Positions 1 through 6,931 of a stretch of 59,036 bases of DNA are shown piece after piece. The notes under the pieces are model-generated. The model saw only the letters and a program-made list of their open reading frames with translations, searched no databases and was not told where the DNA came from. The stretch is from SZAS-103 sp964640525 (GTDB lineage: Bacteria; Pseudomonadota; Gammaproteobacteria; Xanthomonadales; Xanthomonadaceae): the NCBI GenBank assembly GCA_964640525.1, contig CAZXGS010000013.1:1-59036 (forward strand), written 5' to 3'. The position numbers and the translations under genes were made by a program. Position 1 is the stretch's first letter. Each line of letters opens with the position of its first letter.

Positions 1-429
1 CTGGGCGCGCGCGACACCCTGCGGCTGGAGGCCGGGATGAACCTGTACGGGCAGGACATGGATGAAACCGTCTCGCCTTGGGAGGCTGGGCTGGCGTGGA
101 CGGTGACGCTGGACGCGGGCCGCGATTTCATCGGCCGTGCCGCGCTGGAAAAGCAGCAGGCCGCTGGGGTGACACGGCAGATGATCGGCTTGGTGATGGA
201 CGACAAGGGCGTGCTGCGCCATGGCCAGAAGGTGCTGACCGACAACGGCGAGGGCGAAATTCTCTCGGGCACGTTCGCGCCGACGCTGGGCAAGGCGATC
301 GCGTTCGCGCGCGTGCCCGCTGGCGCGCCGGGGCATGTTCGGGTGGACATCCGCGGCAAGGAAGTGCCGGTGCGGGTGGTGAAGTTCCCGTTCGTGCGGG
401 ATGGCAAGAGTCTGGTGGCGGGGGCGTGA
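1..429 (+). CDS. gcvT: Aminomethyltransferase GcvT (T-protein), C-terminal part; 5' end outside window
   Basis: This is the T-protein of the glycine cleavage system. It takes the aminomethyl group from lipoylated H-protein and makes methylenetetrahydrofolate and ammonia. The frame is open from base 1, so the start lies upstream and 142 residues are visible. They match the family's later part: the R-L-E-A-G-M-N-L-Y-G stretch, then D-E-T-V-S-P-W-E-A-G-L, then the C-terminal barrel domain with S-G-T-F-A-P-T-L-G-K and a P-V-R-V-V-K-F-P-F-V-R end. gcvH and gcvPA lie 3 kb downstream on the same strand, separated by six unrelated genes, so the gcv genes are clustered but not in one compact operon. 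The next gene is convergent. Confidence 0.96.
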   Translation: MGARDTLRLEAGMNLYGQDMDETVSPWEAGLAWTVTLDAGRDFIGRAALEKQQAAGVTRQMIGLVMDDKGVLRHGQKVLTDNGEGEILSGTFAPTLGKAIAFARVPAGAPGHVRVDIRGKEVPVRVVKFPFVRDGKSLVAGA

Positions 430-471
430 GGATTCGCGTCTGCGTGATGGTGGGGTGAAGCAAAGTCGCTG

Positions 472-493
472 CGCCCCGGCCTGCGCCGGGGCG
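472..493. terminator. GC-rich hairpin between convergent gcvT and DUF488 genes
   Basis: A perfect 9-bp stem (cgccccggc / gccggggcg) with a 4-nt loop lies between two convergent genes and could end transcription from both sides. There is no T-run, so an intrinsic terminator is not certain. The core also matches the REP-like unit found again near 55.4 kb. Confidence 0.35.
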
Positions 494-578
494 ACGAGCG
501 GATTTTCGGGATGCGACGGAAGCGGGGGCGTTGCGATGCGCGGCAAGCGCATCGCGGCCGGGCGGTCACGAATCGCGA

Positions 579-1112
579 TCAGGCGTTCGGTGGATAGGTC
601 AAGCTCCCATCCGCCTGCCGCACGGCGGCCGGCGTCAGCGTCGCCGGTTCGATCTTGCCGTTGCCTATGATGTGGAACACCTGCTCGCCGGCCACCAGCA
701 GGTAATCGGCGATGATCCGCCGGTGGCAGCGCCACCACAGCACTTCCGCACACATGATCGCGCAGCGGTGACGGGTGCCGAGGGCCTGCAGCGCGCGCAG
801 GCCTTCGTGGAATGCTGCGCCCAGCGCGTAGTCGGCATAGTTGCGGAAGCTGGCGTTCTCCCACCAGCCGTTCGGCGAGGGCGGGGCGTCCTTGCGATGG
901 CTGCGCAGGCCGCCCAGTGCCGCGATGCGCTCGTAGCCGATGGCGTAAGCGGCCAGCGCCGCCGGCAGGGTGTCGGCATTGAACTGCGGGTTGGCGCGCG
1001 AACGCGGCACGCTGCGCACGTCCGCCAGCAGGTCGATGCCGGATTCGCCCAGCAGCGCGGCGAATTCGGGCAGCGTGTGGGTGGAATGGCCGATGGTGAA
1101 AAATGCCGTCAT
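579..1112 (-). CDS. DUF488 family protein
   Basis: A 177-residue protein of the DUF488 family, whose biochemical role is not established. Family signatures are clear: T-I-G-H-S near the N-terminus (residues about 6-10), D-V-R-S-V-P-R-S-R-x-N-P-Q-F, a Y-x-R-I-x-x-L-G-G-L motif, and M-C-A-E-x-x-W-W-R-C-H-R-R-I-I late in the chain, which carries conserved Cys and His residues. The ATG at 1112 is chosen because GGAGG (1120-1124 on the complement) lies 7 nt upstream; the frame stays open further upstream but without family residues. The gene is convergent with gcvT and divergent from the ferredoxin gene. Confidence 0.88.
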   Translation of the reverse strand: MTAFFTIGHSTHTLPEFAALLGESGIDLLADVRSVPRSRANPQFNADTLPAALAAYAIGYERIAALGGLRSHRKDAPPSPNGWWENASFRNYADYALGAAFHEGLRALQALGTRHRCAIMCAEVLWWRCHRRIIADYLLVAGEQVFHIIGNGKIEPATLTPAAVRQADGSLTYPPNA

Positions 1113-1144
1113 GCCGATGCCTCCACGGCGTCGATACCGCCGCT

Positions 1145-1188
1145 TGACCCGGGTCAGGGATGCGCGCGCCGCCTTGGCGCATGATAAT
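1145..1188. promoter_or_regulatory. Divergent promoter region: palindrome and -10 box
   Basis: The space between the DUF488 gene and the ferredoxin gene holds a perfect 12-bp palindrome, tgacccgggtca (1145-1156), and a good -10 match, gataat (1183-1188), 36 bp before the ferredoxin start. No convincing -35 box is seen. The palindrome could be an operator, but nothing in the sequence proves it. Confidence 0.4.
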
Positions 1189-1223
1189 GGGCGCATCGCC
1201 CGCTACCGCCAGCGCCTACGCAC

Positions 1224-1547
1224 ATGACCCACGTCGTCACCGACAACTGCATCCTGTGCAAGTACACCGATTGCGTGGAAGTGTGCCCGGTGGACTGCTT
1301 CCACGCCGGGCCCAACTTCCTGGCCATCGATCCGGAGGAGTGCATCGACTGCACGCTGTGCGTGGCCGAATGTCCGGCGATGGCGATCTTCCCCGAGCAG
1401 GACGTGCCGGCGGGGATGGAACACTTCCTGGAGCTCAACGCCGAACTGGTCAAGGGCTGGCCGGTGCTGGCGCGCAAGATCGACGAATTGCCGGACGCGA
1501 AGCAGTGGGACGGCGTCCCCGACAAGCTGCCCCATCTGCTGCGCTGA
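1224..1547 (+). CDS. fdxA: 7Fe ferredoxin (FdxA type, 3Fe-4S/4Fe-4S)
   Basis: A small electron carrier of 107 residues. The N-terminal half has the bacterial 7Fe ferredoxin pattern: a first cluster region with Cys9, Cys17 and Cys21-Pro (plus a non-ligand Cys12), then C-I-D-C-T-L-C and C-P-A around residues 39-49 for the second cluster. The K-Y-T-D-C-V-E-V-C-P-V-D-C-F run is characteristic of FdxA. The C-terminal extension after residue 60 is also typical of Azotobacter-type FdxA. It ends 15 bp before the cysteine-synthase-like gene on the same strand, so the two are probably co-transcribed. A link to reductive sulfur metabolism is only an inference from that neighbour. Confidence 0.92.
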   Translation: MTHVVTDNCILCKYTDCVEVCPVDCFHAGPNFLAIDPEECIDCTLCVAECPAMAIFPEQDVPAGMEHFLELNAELVKGWPVLARKIDELPDAKQWDGVPDKLPHLLR

Positions 1548-1562
1548 CCCGGGACGCCTGCG

Positions 1563-2510
1563 ATGTCCGTCCGTTACCCCGGCGTGTCCGCCAACATCCT
1601 CGATGCCATCGGCGACACCCCGTTGCTGGAAATCGACGGCATCTTCGCCAAGTGCGAGTTTCTCAATCCGTCCGGCTCGATCAAGGCGCGCATCGCCAAG
1701 CACATCGTCGAGCGCGCCGAGGCGTCCGGCAAGCTCAAGCCCGGCGACACCATCGTCGAGGCCACCAGCGGCAACACCGGCAACGCTTTCGCGATGGTCG
1801 CCGCGGTCAAGGGCTACCGCATGCTGGTGGTGATGCCCGAAGGCCTGTCCAGCGAGCGGGTGGCGATCTCGCGCGCGTTCGGCGCCGAGGTGCTGTTCTG
1901 CGGCAGCTTCCACGTCAATGCCGCGCTGGAACGGGCGCGCGAACTGGGCCGCCAGCCCGGGTTCTTCTTCCCCGGCCAGTTCGAGTCGGAATGGAACGTG
2001 GAGGAAAATCGCGAGTGGCTCGGCCCGGAGATCCTCGCCCAATTGCAAGGTCGGGTTCCGGATGCGTTCGTGCACGGTGTGGGCACCGGCGGCACCCTGA
2101 TCGGGGTCGGGCAGGCATTCCGCAAGGTCAACCCGAACGTGCGGCTGTTCGCGATGGAGCCGTCCGAGTCGCGCACGATCCTGTGCGGCGAGGTCGCGCT
2201 GCACCAGATCGAGGGTATTTCCGACGGTTTCGTGCCGGGCATCTTCGCCCGCCACCGCGGCCTGGTCAGCGGCGAGACCGCGGTGGCCAGCGCCGATGCG
2301 GTGGCGCAGATGCGCACCCTGGCGCGTACCCGCGGACTGTTCTGCGGGCCCAGCTCGGGCGCCCACCTGCTGGCTGCGCGCCGAATCCGCGAGCAATACC
2401 CGGAGCTGAAAACGGTGGTCACCATCCTCGACGACGAGGGCGAGAAGTACCTGCACGATTTCTTCATGCACCCGGGCGCCGAAGCCGAGCGCCCGTTGCC
2501 GTTCCACTGA
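1563..2510 (+). CDS. PLP-dependent cysteine synthase family protein (CysK/CysM-like)
   Basis: A fold-type II PLP enzyme of 315 residues, probably making cysteine from activated serine and sulfide or a related thiol donor. The PLP lysine is Lys41 in N-P-S-G-S-I-K-A-R. The substrate loop S-G-N-T-G-N follows at about residues 65-70, and the phosphate-binding loop G-T-G-G-T is near residue 177. The length fits the CysK/CysM family and there is no C-terminal CBS domain. The start sits 15 bp after the ferredoxin stop. Whether it uses O-acetylserine, O-phosphoserine or serine (CBS-like) cannot be told from motifs alone, so no symbol is given. Confidence 0.88.
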   Translation: MSVRYPGVSANILDAIGDTPLLEIDGIFAKCEFLNPSGSIKARIAKHIVERAEASGKLKPGDTIVEATSGNTGNAFAMVAAVKGYRMLVVMPEGLSSERVAISRAFGAEVLFCGSFHVNAALERARELGRQPGFFFPGQFESEWNVEENREWLGPEILAQLQGRVPDAFVHGVGTGGTLIGVGQAFRKVNPNVRLFAMEPSESRTILCGEVALHQIEGISDGFVPGIFARHRGLVSGETAVASADAVAQMRTLARTRGLFCGPSSGAHLLAARRIREQYPELKTVVTILDDEGEKYLHDFFMHPGAEAERPLPFH

Positions 2511-2581
2511 GGTATTGACCGCGCGCACGGTACGGCTCGCTGCGCGGCCGCACGAGTCTGTTTCCGGATCAGGAGCACGCC

Positions 2582-3052
2582 ATGAGTCAACGCATCGATT
2601 ATTACCGCGCCTCCCCGGCCGGCTTCAGCGCCATGCGCGGCCTGCAGGCGCACGTGGACGGCTGCGGGCTGGAGCATTCGCTGCTGGAGCTGGTCAAGAT
2701 GCGCGCCTCGCAGATCAATGGCTGCGCGTATTGCCTGGACATGCACAGCAAGGATGCGCGCGCGGCCGGCGAGAGCGAGCAACGCCTGTACCTGCTCGAT
2801 GCCTGGCGCGAGGCGCCGTTCTACAGCGACCGCGAGCGCGCCGCACTGGCCTGGACCGAGGCGCTGACCCGAATCGCCGGCAACACCGTGTCCGATGCGC
2901 TGTACGCGCAGGCGCGCAACCAGTTCAACGATGCCGAATTGGTGGATCTGTCGCTGGCCATCATCGCCATCAACGGCTGGAACCGGCTGGCGATCCCGTT
3001 CCAATCCGAACCCGGCCATTACCAGCCGGGCGACCACGCCAAGCGCACCTGA
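2582..3052 (+). CDS. Carboxymuconolactone decarboxylase / AhpD-fold family protein
   Basis: A 156-residue all-alpha AhpD-fold protein. It carries the redox motif C48-A-Y-C51 followed by H55 (C-x2-C-x3-H) preceded by M-R-A-S-Q-I-N-G, as in alkylhydroperoxidase-like members of the carboxymuconolactone decarboxylase family. A thiol peroxidase-type role is likely, but the physiological substrate and reductant are unknown. The next small gene begins 5 bp after the stop, which suggests a two-gene operon. Confidence 0.9.
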   Translation: MSQRIDYYRASPAGFSAMRGLQAHVDGCGLEHSLLELVKMRASQINGCAYCLDMHSKDARAAGESEQRLYLLDAWREAPFYSDRERAALAWTEALTRIAGNTVSDALYAQARNQFNDAELVDLSLAIIAINGWNRLAIPFQSEPGHYQPGDHAKRT

Positions 3053-3057
3053 CCGTC

Positions 3058-3474
3058 ATGACCACCGACACCGCGCTGACCGATTTCCACGACTTGTTGC
3101 GTGCTGCCGTCCGGCAGCCGCAGCCGCAGCGGCTGCTGTTCGTGTTCGCACAACGCCAGATCGACCACCATGCCACCCCCGCCCAGCGCGAACGCTTTGC
3201 GAGCGGGCAGGGTGGTTACCTGCAGCCGAGCCTGTGCGTGGACAAGCTGCCGGCGGATATTGCCTCCTTCGCGTCACTGGTCGCCGAATCCGAGGCCACC
3301 GGCAAACATTGGGACGTGGTGTTCGTCGGCGGCCTGGAAGGCCGCGGCGGCATCGCGCCCAACGCCGACGAGGCCGCCCAGCCGCTGCGCTTCATGGTCA
3401 ACGCCATCAACGAGGGCAAGATCGCCAGCTTCGCCGCCTTCGATCGCGACGGCCATCCCTTGCAGTTCACCTGA
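3058..3474 (+). CDS. Conserved small hypothetical protein (138 aa)
   Basis: A 138-residue soluble protein with no signal peptide or membrane segment. It opens with a short helical part, then a beta-like L-L-F-V-F-A segment, a C-V-D-K-L-P motif, W-D-V-V-F-V-G-G-L, and ends in F-A-A-F-D-R-D-G-H. Relatives in proteobacterial genomes are sometimes labelled ribonucleotide reductase subunit, but no reductase motif is present and that name should not be trusted. It starts 5 bp after the AhpD-fold gene. Function unknown. Confidence 0.75.
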   Translation: MTTDTALTDFHDLLRAAVRQPQPQRLLFVFAQRQIDHHATPAQRERFASGQGGYLQPSLCVDKLPADIASFASLVAESEATGKHWDVVFVGGLEGRGGIAPNADEAAQPLRFMVNAINEGKIASFAAFDRDGHPLQFT

Positions 3475-3498
3475 CATCAATCCCAGTCCTGTGTCCTG

Positions 3499-3527
3499 CT
3501 GAAACCCGGCGGCCCGGTCGCTACAAT
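3499..3527 (+). promoter_or_regulatory. Sigma70-type promoter for gcvH
   Basis: ctgaaa (3499-3504) and tacaat (3522-3527) are separated by 17 bp, a good sigma70 arrangement. The predicted transcript start is about 40 bp before the gcvH ATG. The -10 box is followed by ggccgc, like several other promoters in this window. Confidence 0.6.
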
Positions 3528-3571
3528 GGCCGCATTCGCGCGGCGGTGCCCGCGCCATCCACGGAGCTGAC

Positions 3572-3967
3572 ATGAACGAGATTCCCGGCGACCTGAAATT
3601 CCTCAAGTCCCACGAATGGGCGCGCGTGGAGGACAGCGGCCGGGTCACCGTCGGCATCTCCGAGCACGCGCAGGGGCTGCTGGGCGACATCGTCTATGTC
3701 GAGTTGCCCGGCGTCGGCGACAGCGTCAAACAGGGCCATGCCTGCGCGGTGGTGGAGTCGGTCAAGGCCGCTTCCGACGTGTACAGCCCGCTGACGGGCA
3801 AGGTGGTCGCGGTCAACGAGGCGCTGCCGGACAAGCCCGAGACCATCAATGAGGACGCCTACGGCGAGGGCTGGATCTTCGTCGTGGAGCCCGAGGATGC
3901 CGCCGAACTGGACGAGATGCTCGGCCCGGACGACTACGCGGCGATGATCGAGGGCGAGGAGCACTGA
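3572..3967 (+). CDS. gcvH: Glycine cleavage system H protein
   Basis: GcvH carries the lipoyl arm that shuttles the aminomethyl group between the P and T proteins and delivers the dihydrolipoyl group to the L protein. The 131-residue length is normal. The lipoylation site is Lys65 in V-E-S-V-K-A-A-S-D-V-Y, and the N-terminal K-F-L-K-S-H-E-W-A-R is the usual family start. The ATG follows a clear promoter and a ggagctgac Shine-Dalgarno region. The stop codon is also the first base triplet of a 7-bp-periodic repeat array that leads towards gcvPA. Confidence 0.97.
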   Translation: MNEIPGDLKFLKSHEWARVEDSGRVTVGISEHAQGLLGDIVYVELPGVGDSVKQGHACAVVESVKAASDVYSPLTGKVVAVNEALPDKPETINEDAYGEGWIFVVEPEDAAELDEMLGPDDYAAMIEGEEH

Positions 3968-4138
3968 GGGGCGAGGAATGAGGGGCGAGTAGCGAGGGGT
4001 GAGTAGCGAGGGTGCGGTGTCGGACGCAATGATCGTCCGGTCGGGCACGGTTCGCTGTGGATCCACAGACCCTTAGACTAGTCCATCGCTTCGACCGCGT
4101 ACTCTCACTACTCGTCCCTCGCCCCTCTTCCCTGAGCG
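3965..4138. repeat. Paired inverted heptamer arrays between gcvH and gcvPA
   Basis: From the gcvH stop codon on, the sequence has a 7-bp period: TGAGGGG, CGAGGAA, TGAGGGG, CGAGTAG, CGAGGGG, TGAGTAG (3965-4006). An opposite-sense array, CTCACTA, CTCGTCC, CTCGCCC, CTCTTCC, CTGAGCG (4104-4138), precedes gcvPA. The arms are roughly complementary and enclose about 95 bp. That centre holds a hairpin (cggacg / cgtccg, 4021-4039) and a perfect 14-bp palindrome, ctgtggatccacag (4055-4068). Confidence 0.8.
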
Positions 4139-4146
4139 TTCACCCC

Positions 4147-5499
4147 ATGCCCTTCATCCCCCACACCCAAGCCGACGTCTCCGCCATGCTCGCCGCGATC
4201 GGCGTGGAGCGCATCGAGGATCTGTTCGACGAGATTCCCGAGGAGTTGAAGGTCCACGCCCTGCACGGGGTGCCGTCCGGGTTGTCGGAGATGGACGTGT
4301 CGCGGCTGATGCGCGAGCGTGCGGCGCAGGACGCCATCGAGCTCAACTTCGCCGGCGCCGGCGCCTACGAGCACCACATCCCGGCGGCGGTTTGGCAGAT
4401 CGTCGGTCGCGGCGAGTTCTACTCCGCCTACACGCCCTACCAGGCCGAGGCCAGCCAGGGCACGCTGCAACTGATCTACGAGTACCAGACCATGATGTCC
4501 CGGCTGACCGGGATGGATGTCAGCAATGCCTCGCTGTACGACGGCGCCACCGCGCTGGCCGAGGCGGTGCTGATGGCCGAGCGCTGCCGCAAGAAGGGTG
4601 CCCAGCGCGTGCTGGTGCCGACGTCGGTGCATCCGGCGTATCGCAAGACGCTGCGCACCATCGTCGCCTATCAGGGCATCGAGGTGGTCGAGATCGATTG
4701 TCCGCAGGGCCGACTGGAGACCGCCGACCTGGACAAGGTCGAAGGCGAGTTCTCCGCGCTGGTCGTGCCGCAGCCGAACTTCTTCGGCGTGCTGGAAGAA
4801 GTAGATGCGCTGACCGACTGGGCGCATGCGCGCGGCGCGCTGGTCATCGGCGTGGTCAATCCGCTGGCGCTGGCGGTGCTCGAGGCGCCGGGCGCCTGGG
4901 GCAGCCAGCGCGGCGCCGACATCGTCTGCGGCGAAGGCCAGCCGCTGGGCGTGCCGCTGTCCTCGGGCGGACCGTACTTCGGTTTCCTGTGCTGCAAGAA
5001 GGACCTGGTGCGCAACATGCCCGGTCGCATCGTCGGGCGCACCACCGACCTCGACGGCCGCACCGGCTACGCACTGACACTGCAGGCGCGCGAGCAGCAC
5101 ATCCGTCGCGCCAAGGCCACCTCCAACATCTGCACCAACCAGGGCCTGCTGGTCACCGCCGCGACCATCCACATGGCGATCCTGGGCCCGGAAGGACTGC
5201 GCCGCGTCGCCGCGACCAGCGTGGCCAGCACGCGCGCACTGGCGCAGCGCCTGCTGCGCATCCCCGGCGTGCACGCGTTGTTTCCCGAAGCTGCGCACTT
5301 CCACGAGCAGGCGTTCGTGCTGCCCAAGCCTGCGCATGAGGTGATCGAGAAGCTCGCCGGCCAGCACATCCTGGCCGGCTACGCGCTGGGCGAGGAGTAC
5401 GCCGCGCTGGGCGATGCGCTACTGGTGTGCGTCACCGAGACCAAGAACGAAGCCGACCTGGATCGCTTCGCCGCCGCGCTGGCCGCCGCGATCGCCTGA
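4147..5499 (+). CDS. gcvPA: Glycine dehydrogenase (decarboxylating) subunit 1, GcvPA
   Basis: The N-terminal subunit of a split P-protein, which decarboxylates glycine and loads the aminomethyl group on GcvH. The product is 450 residues, the normal size for GcvPA, rather than the roughly 950 of fused GcvP. Typical segments are F-L-G-A/A-G-A-Y-E-H-H-I-P, the Y-T-P-Y-Q-A-E-x-S-Q-G motif, and G-x-A-L-A-E-A in the first third. The PLP-binding lysine is expected on GcvPB, which is not in this window. The ATG at 4147 follows a pyrimidine-rich heptamer array and has no obvious Shine-Dalgarno sequence. The frame is open upstream to 4057, but that part is repeat DNA. Confidence 0.95.
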   Translation: MPFIPHTQADVSAMLAAIGVERIEDLFDEIPEELKVHALHGVPSGLSEMDVSRLMRERAAQDAIELNFAGAGAYEHHIPAAVWQIVGRGEFYSAYTPYQAEASQGTLQLIYEYQTMMSRLTGMDVSNASLYDGATALAEAVLMAERCRKKGAQRVLVPTSVHPAYRKTLRTIVAYQGIEVVEIDCPQGRLETADLDKVEGEFSALVVPQPNFFGVLEEVDALTDWAHARGALVIGVVNPLALAVLEAPGAWGSQRGADIVCGEGQPLGVPLSSGGPYFGFLCCKKDLVRNMPGRIVGRTTDLDGRTGYALTLQAREQHIRRAKATSNICTNQGLLVTAATIHMAILGPEGLRRVAATSVASTRALAQRLLRIPGVHALFPEAAHFHEQAFVLPKPAHEVIEKLAGQHILAGYALGEEYAALGDALLVCVTETKNEADLDRFAAALAAAIA

Positions 5500-5840
5500 A
5501 ATTTTTCGTCGCGCCGCGCGCGATCGCGCGCCTGCATGCTTCGTCGTGCGCGAAAAGTTTCGCGCAGTTTGGCTTGTGCGACGCGAAATCCGCTGCGCGC
5601 GTGCGTCGTCGACGAAAAAATTTTTTCGCCTCGCATGCTGCGTGGCTGCGCCGGCAGCGTTGCGCGATCGCGCGCGAGCGGCGCTCGAAGACGCGCGCCA
5701 GAATGCACAGGAACCGCGCCGTTGCTTGTTCGTGCAGTGCGCGCGCGCATCGACGCGGTGACCGGAAGACACGCTTGCGGCGTTCGCGTTCGACGCTGCG
5801 TTCGCGTTGCTTGAACGAATGCGAAAAAATTTTTCGCAAA
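5500..5840. other. Stop-poor GC/A-tract region without a recognisable gene
   Basis: About 340 bp after gcvPA hold no recognisable gene. The stretch mixes CG-rich runs with A- or T-tracts in three palindromes: gcgcgaaaagtttcgcgc, cgaaaaaattttttcg and tgcgaaaaaatttttcgca, plus gcgcgatcgcgc runs. Much of it is free of stops in several frames on both strands, giving arginine-rich translations that look like composition artefacts rather than proteins. Confidence 0.5.
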
Positions 5841-5844
5841 GCTG

Positions 5845-6063
5845 TTGACTCTTGCACAAAGCGTGATTAGGTTTCGCGCAGCAGACACGAACTGCGGAAG
5901 AGAGTGATAGCGAACGAACTGCCGCCGACACGCACGAACAAGGTAACCACCGACAGCATCATCCCGGTGGGCCAAGGGCAGTCATCCCCCACAAAAAAAT
6001 CACCTCTTCGCCCCGAAAGCCGTCATCCCGCGCCCGCATCGTCGCTGTCGATGCGGGCGTTTT
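5845..6063 (+). ncRNA. Candidate small RNA or leader RNA with promoter and terminator
   Basis: A good -35 box ttgact (5845-5850) and a weak -10 taggtt (5868-5873) lie 17 bp apart. About 160 bp further on is a strong intrinsic terminator. The predicted transcript (about 5880-6063) is roughly 180 nt, contains an A-run (acaaaaaaatc) and C-rich stretches (tcatccccc), and has no convincing reading frame. It could be an independent sRNA or the terminated leader of the histone H1-like gene. No known RNA family was recognised. Confidence 0.3.
6031..6063 (+). terminator. Rho-independent terminator
   Basis: A perfect 11-bp stem (cgcccgcatcg / cgatgcgggcg, 6031-6041 and 6049-6059) with a 7-nt loop is followed directly by TTTT. 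It lies 155 bp before the histone H1-like start, so it ends whatever is transcribed from the 5845 promoter, or could act as an attenuator. Confidence 0.7.
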
Positions 6064-6217
6064 CGCGAGAAGAACCCTGCGCGTCGTCGTGGCGCGCGCA
6101 ACCCATCCGTCCGTCATCGCCCTGCGCGTGGCGGCGGTCGGCAACGGAGCGGGTCTCCGCGCCGTCGTGTTGAAACTGGGCAACACCCACAGGTCCAACC
6201 ACAACGAGGAGTTCAAA

Positions 6218-6511
6218 ATGGCTACCAAGAAAGCTGCTGCGAAGAAGCCCGCCGCGAAGAAGGCTGCCAAGAAGCCGGCCGCCAAGAAGGCCGTGAAGAA
6301 GGTCGCGAAGAAGGCCGCCAAGAAGGTCGTCAAGAAGGTCGCGAAGAAGGCTGCGAAGAAAGTCGTCAAGAAAGCTGCCAAGAAGCCGGCCGCCAAGAAG
6401 GTTGCGAAGAAGGCTGCGAAGAAGCCCGCGAAAAAGGCCGCGAAGAAGGCCGCGAAGAAGGCTCCCGTCGCCCCGGCCATGCCGGCGGCTTCCCCTGCTT
6501 CGACGATGTGA
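6218..6511 (+). CDS. Histone H1-like DNA-binding protein (Lys/Ala-rich, HctB type)
   Basis: A 97-residue basic protein made almost only of Lys, Ala, Val and Pro. About 17 A-A-K-K / P-A-A-K-K / V-A-K-K pentad-like repeats cover residues 1-80, followed by a short neutral tail P-V-A-P-A-M-P-A-A-S-P. This is the composition of bacterial histone H1 C-terminal-domain-like (HctB/AlgP-like) nucleoid proteins, which bind DNA without sequence specificity. The ATG at 6218 follows AGGAG at 6207-6211, 6 nt away; the frame is open upstream but the residues there are unrelated. The repeats make copy number prone to slippage. A strong terminator follows. Confidence 0.9.
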   Translation: MATKKAAAKKPAAKKAAKKPAAKKAVKKVAKKAAKKVVKKVAKKAAKKVVKKAAKKPAAKKVAKKAAKKPAKKAAKKAAKKAPVAPAMPAASPASTM

Positions 6512-6553
6512 GACAGCCCCGACTGTCGTAATCAGCGACAAGGCAACACCATC

Positions 6554-6593
6554 ACTCTCTCCCTGTACCGCCCAGGCGGGGAGAGAGTTTTTT
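6554..6593 (+). terminator. Rho-independent terminator of the histone H1-like gene
   Basis: A 10-bp perfect stem (actctctccc / gggagagagt, 6554-6563 and 6579-6588) with a 15-nt loop ends in a run of six T. It starts 42 bp after the stop codon. Confidence 0.85.
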
Positions 6594-6931
6594 CAATGCC
6601 GAGTCCCGGCTTTCGCGGATTCCCGTATCCGCCGTTCGTGCTGGTCTTTCGCTGGCCGCCCTTGCCCATGCTTTGGGCGAACCATGCGCCAGGTGACGCG
6701 CGCCAGGGTCGCGCCTTCGAAACACGATGACCATCATCAGGTGATCGATTCCTTGCGCTCCGGTTTCGACGGGCGTCCAGGACGGCGCCAACGCGTCGGA
6801 GCTGCCATGGCAAGCGGCCGGCATCGTGCCAGGCTGCATGCTGGCGCCTTTCCCATGGCCTTGCGCGGGAACGGTCGAGGCGATGCGCGCCAGCCGCCGT
6901 TCCGGTTGTACCATGCAATCGGGGGTTGCCG
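6594..6931. other. Intergenic region, no gene seen
   Basis: About 340 bp between the H1 terminator and the GGDEF-EAL gene. No frame looks coding, and no strong repeat or RNA structure was seen. The promoter of the GGDEF-EAL gene presumably lies here, but no clear box pair could be picked. Confidence 0.4.

Noticed and set aside
1145..1156. Palindrome tgacccgggtca as a binding site for a named regulator
   Set aside because: A 12-bp palindrome of this base content can occur by chance and there is no matching regulator gene nearby; recorded only as a possible operator.
3058..3474. Ribonucleotide reductase subunit
   Set aside because: This label is used for some relatives, but the protein is only 138 residues with no radical, thiol or allosteric-site motifs of reductases.
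5379..5975. Arginine-rich minus-strand protein of 198 residues after gcvPA
   Set aside because: All frames are stop-poor here; the translation is low-complexity, overlaps the end of gcvPA, and shows no start signals.
5880..6063. 6S RNA, because the predicted transcript is about 184 nt
   Set aside because: The ends do not pair with each other and the central bubble structure typical of 6S RNA could not be drawn.
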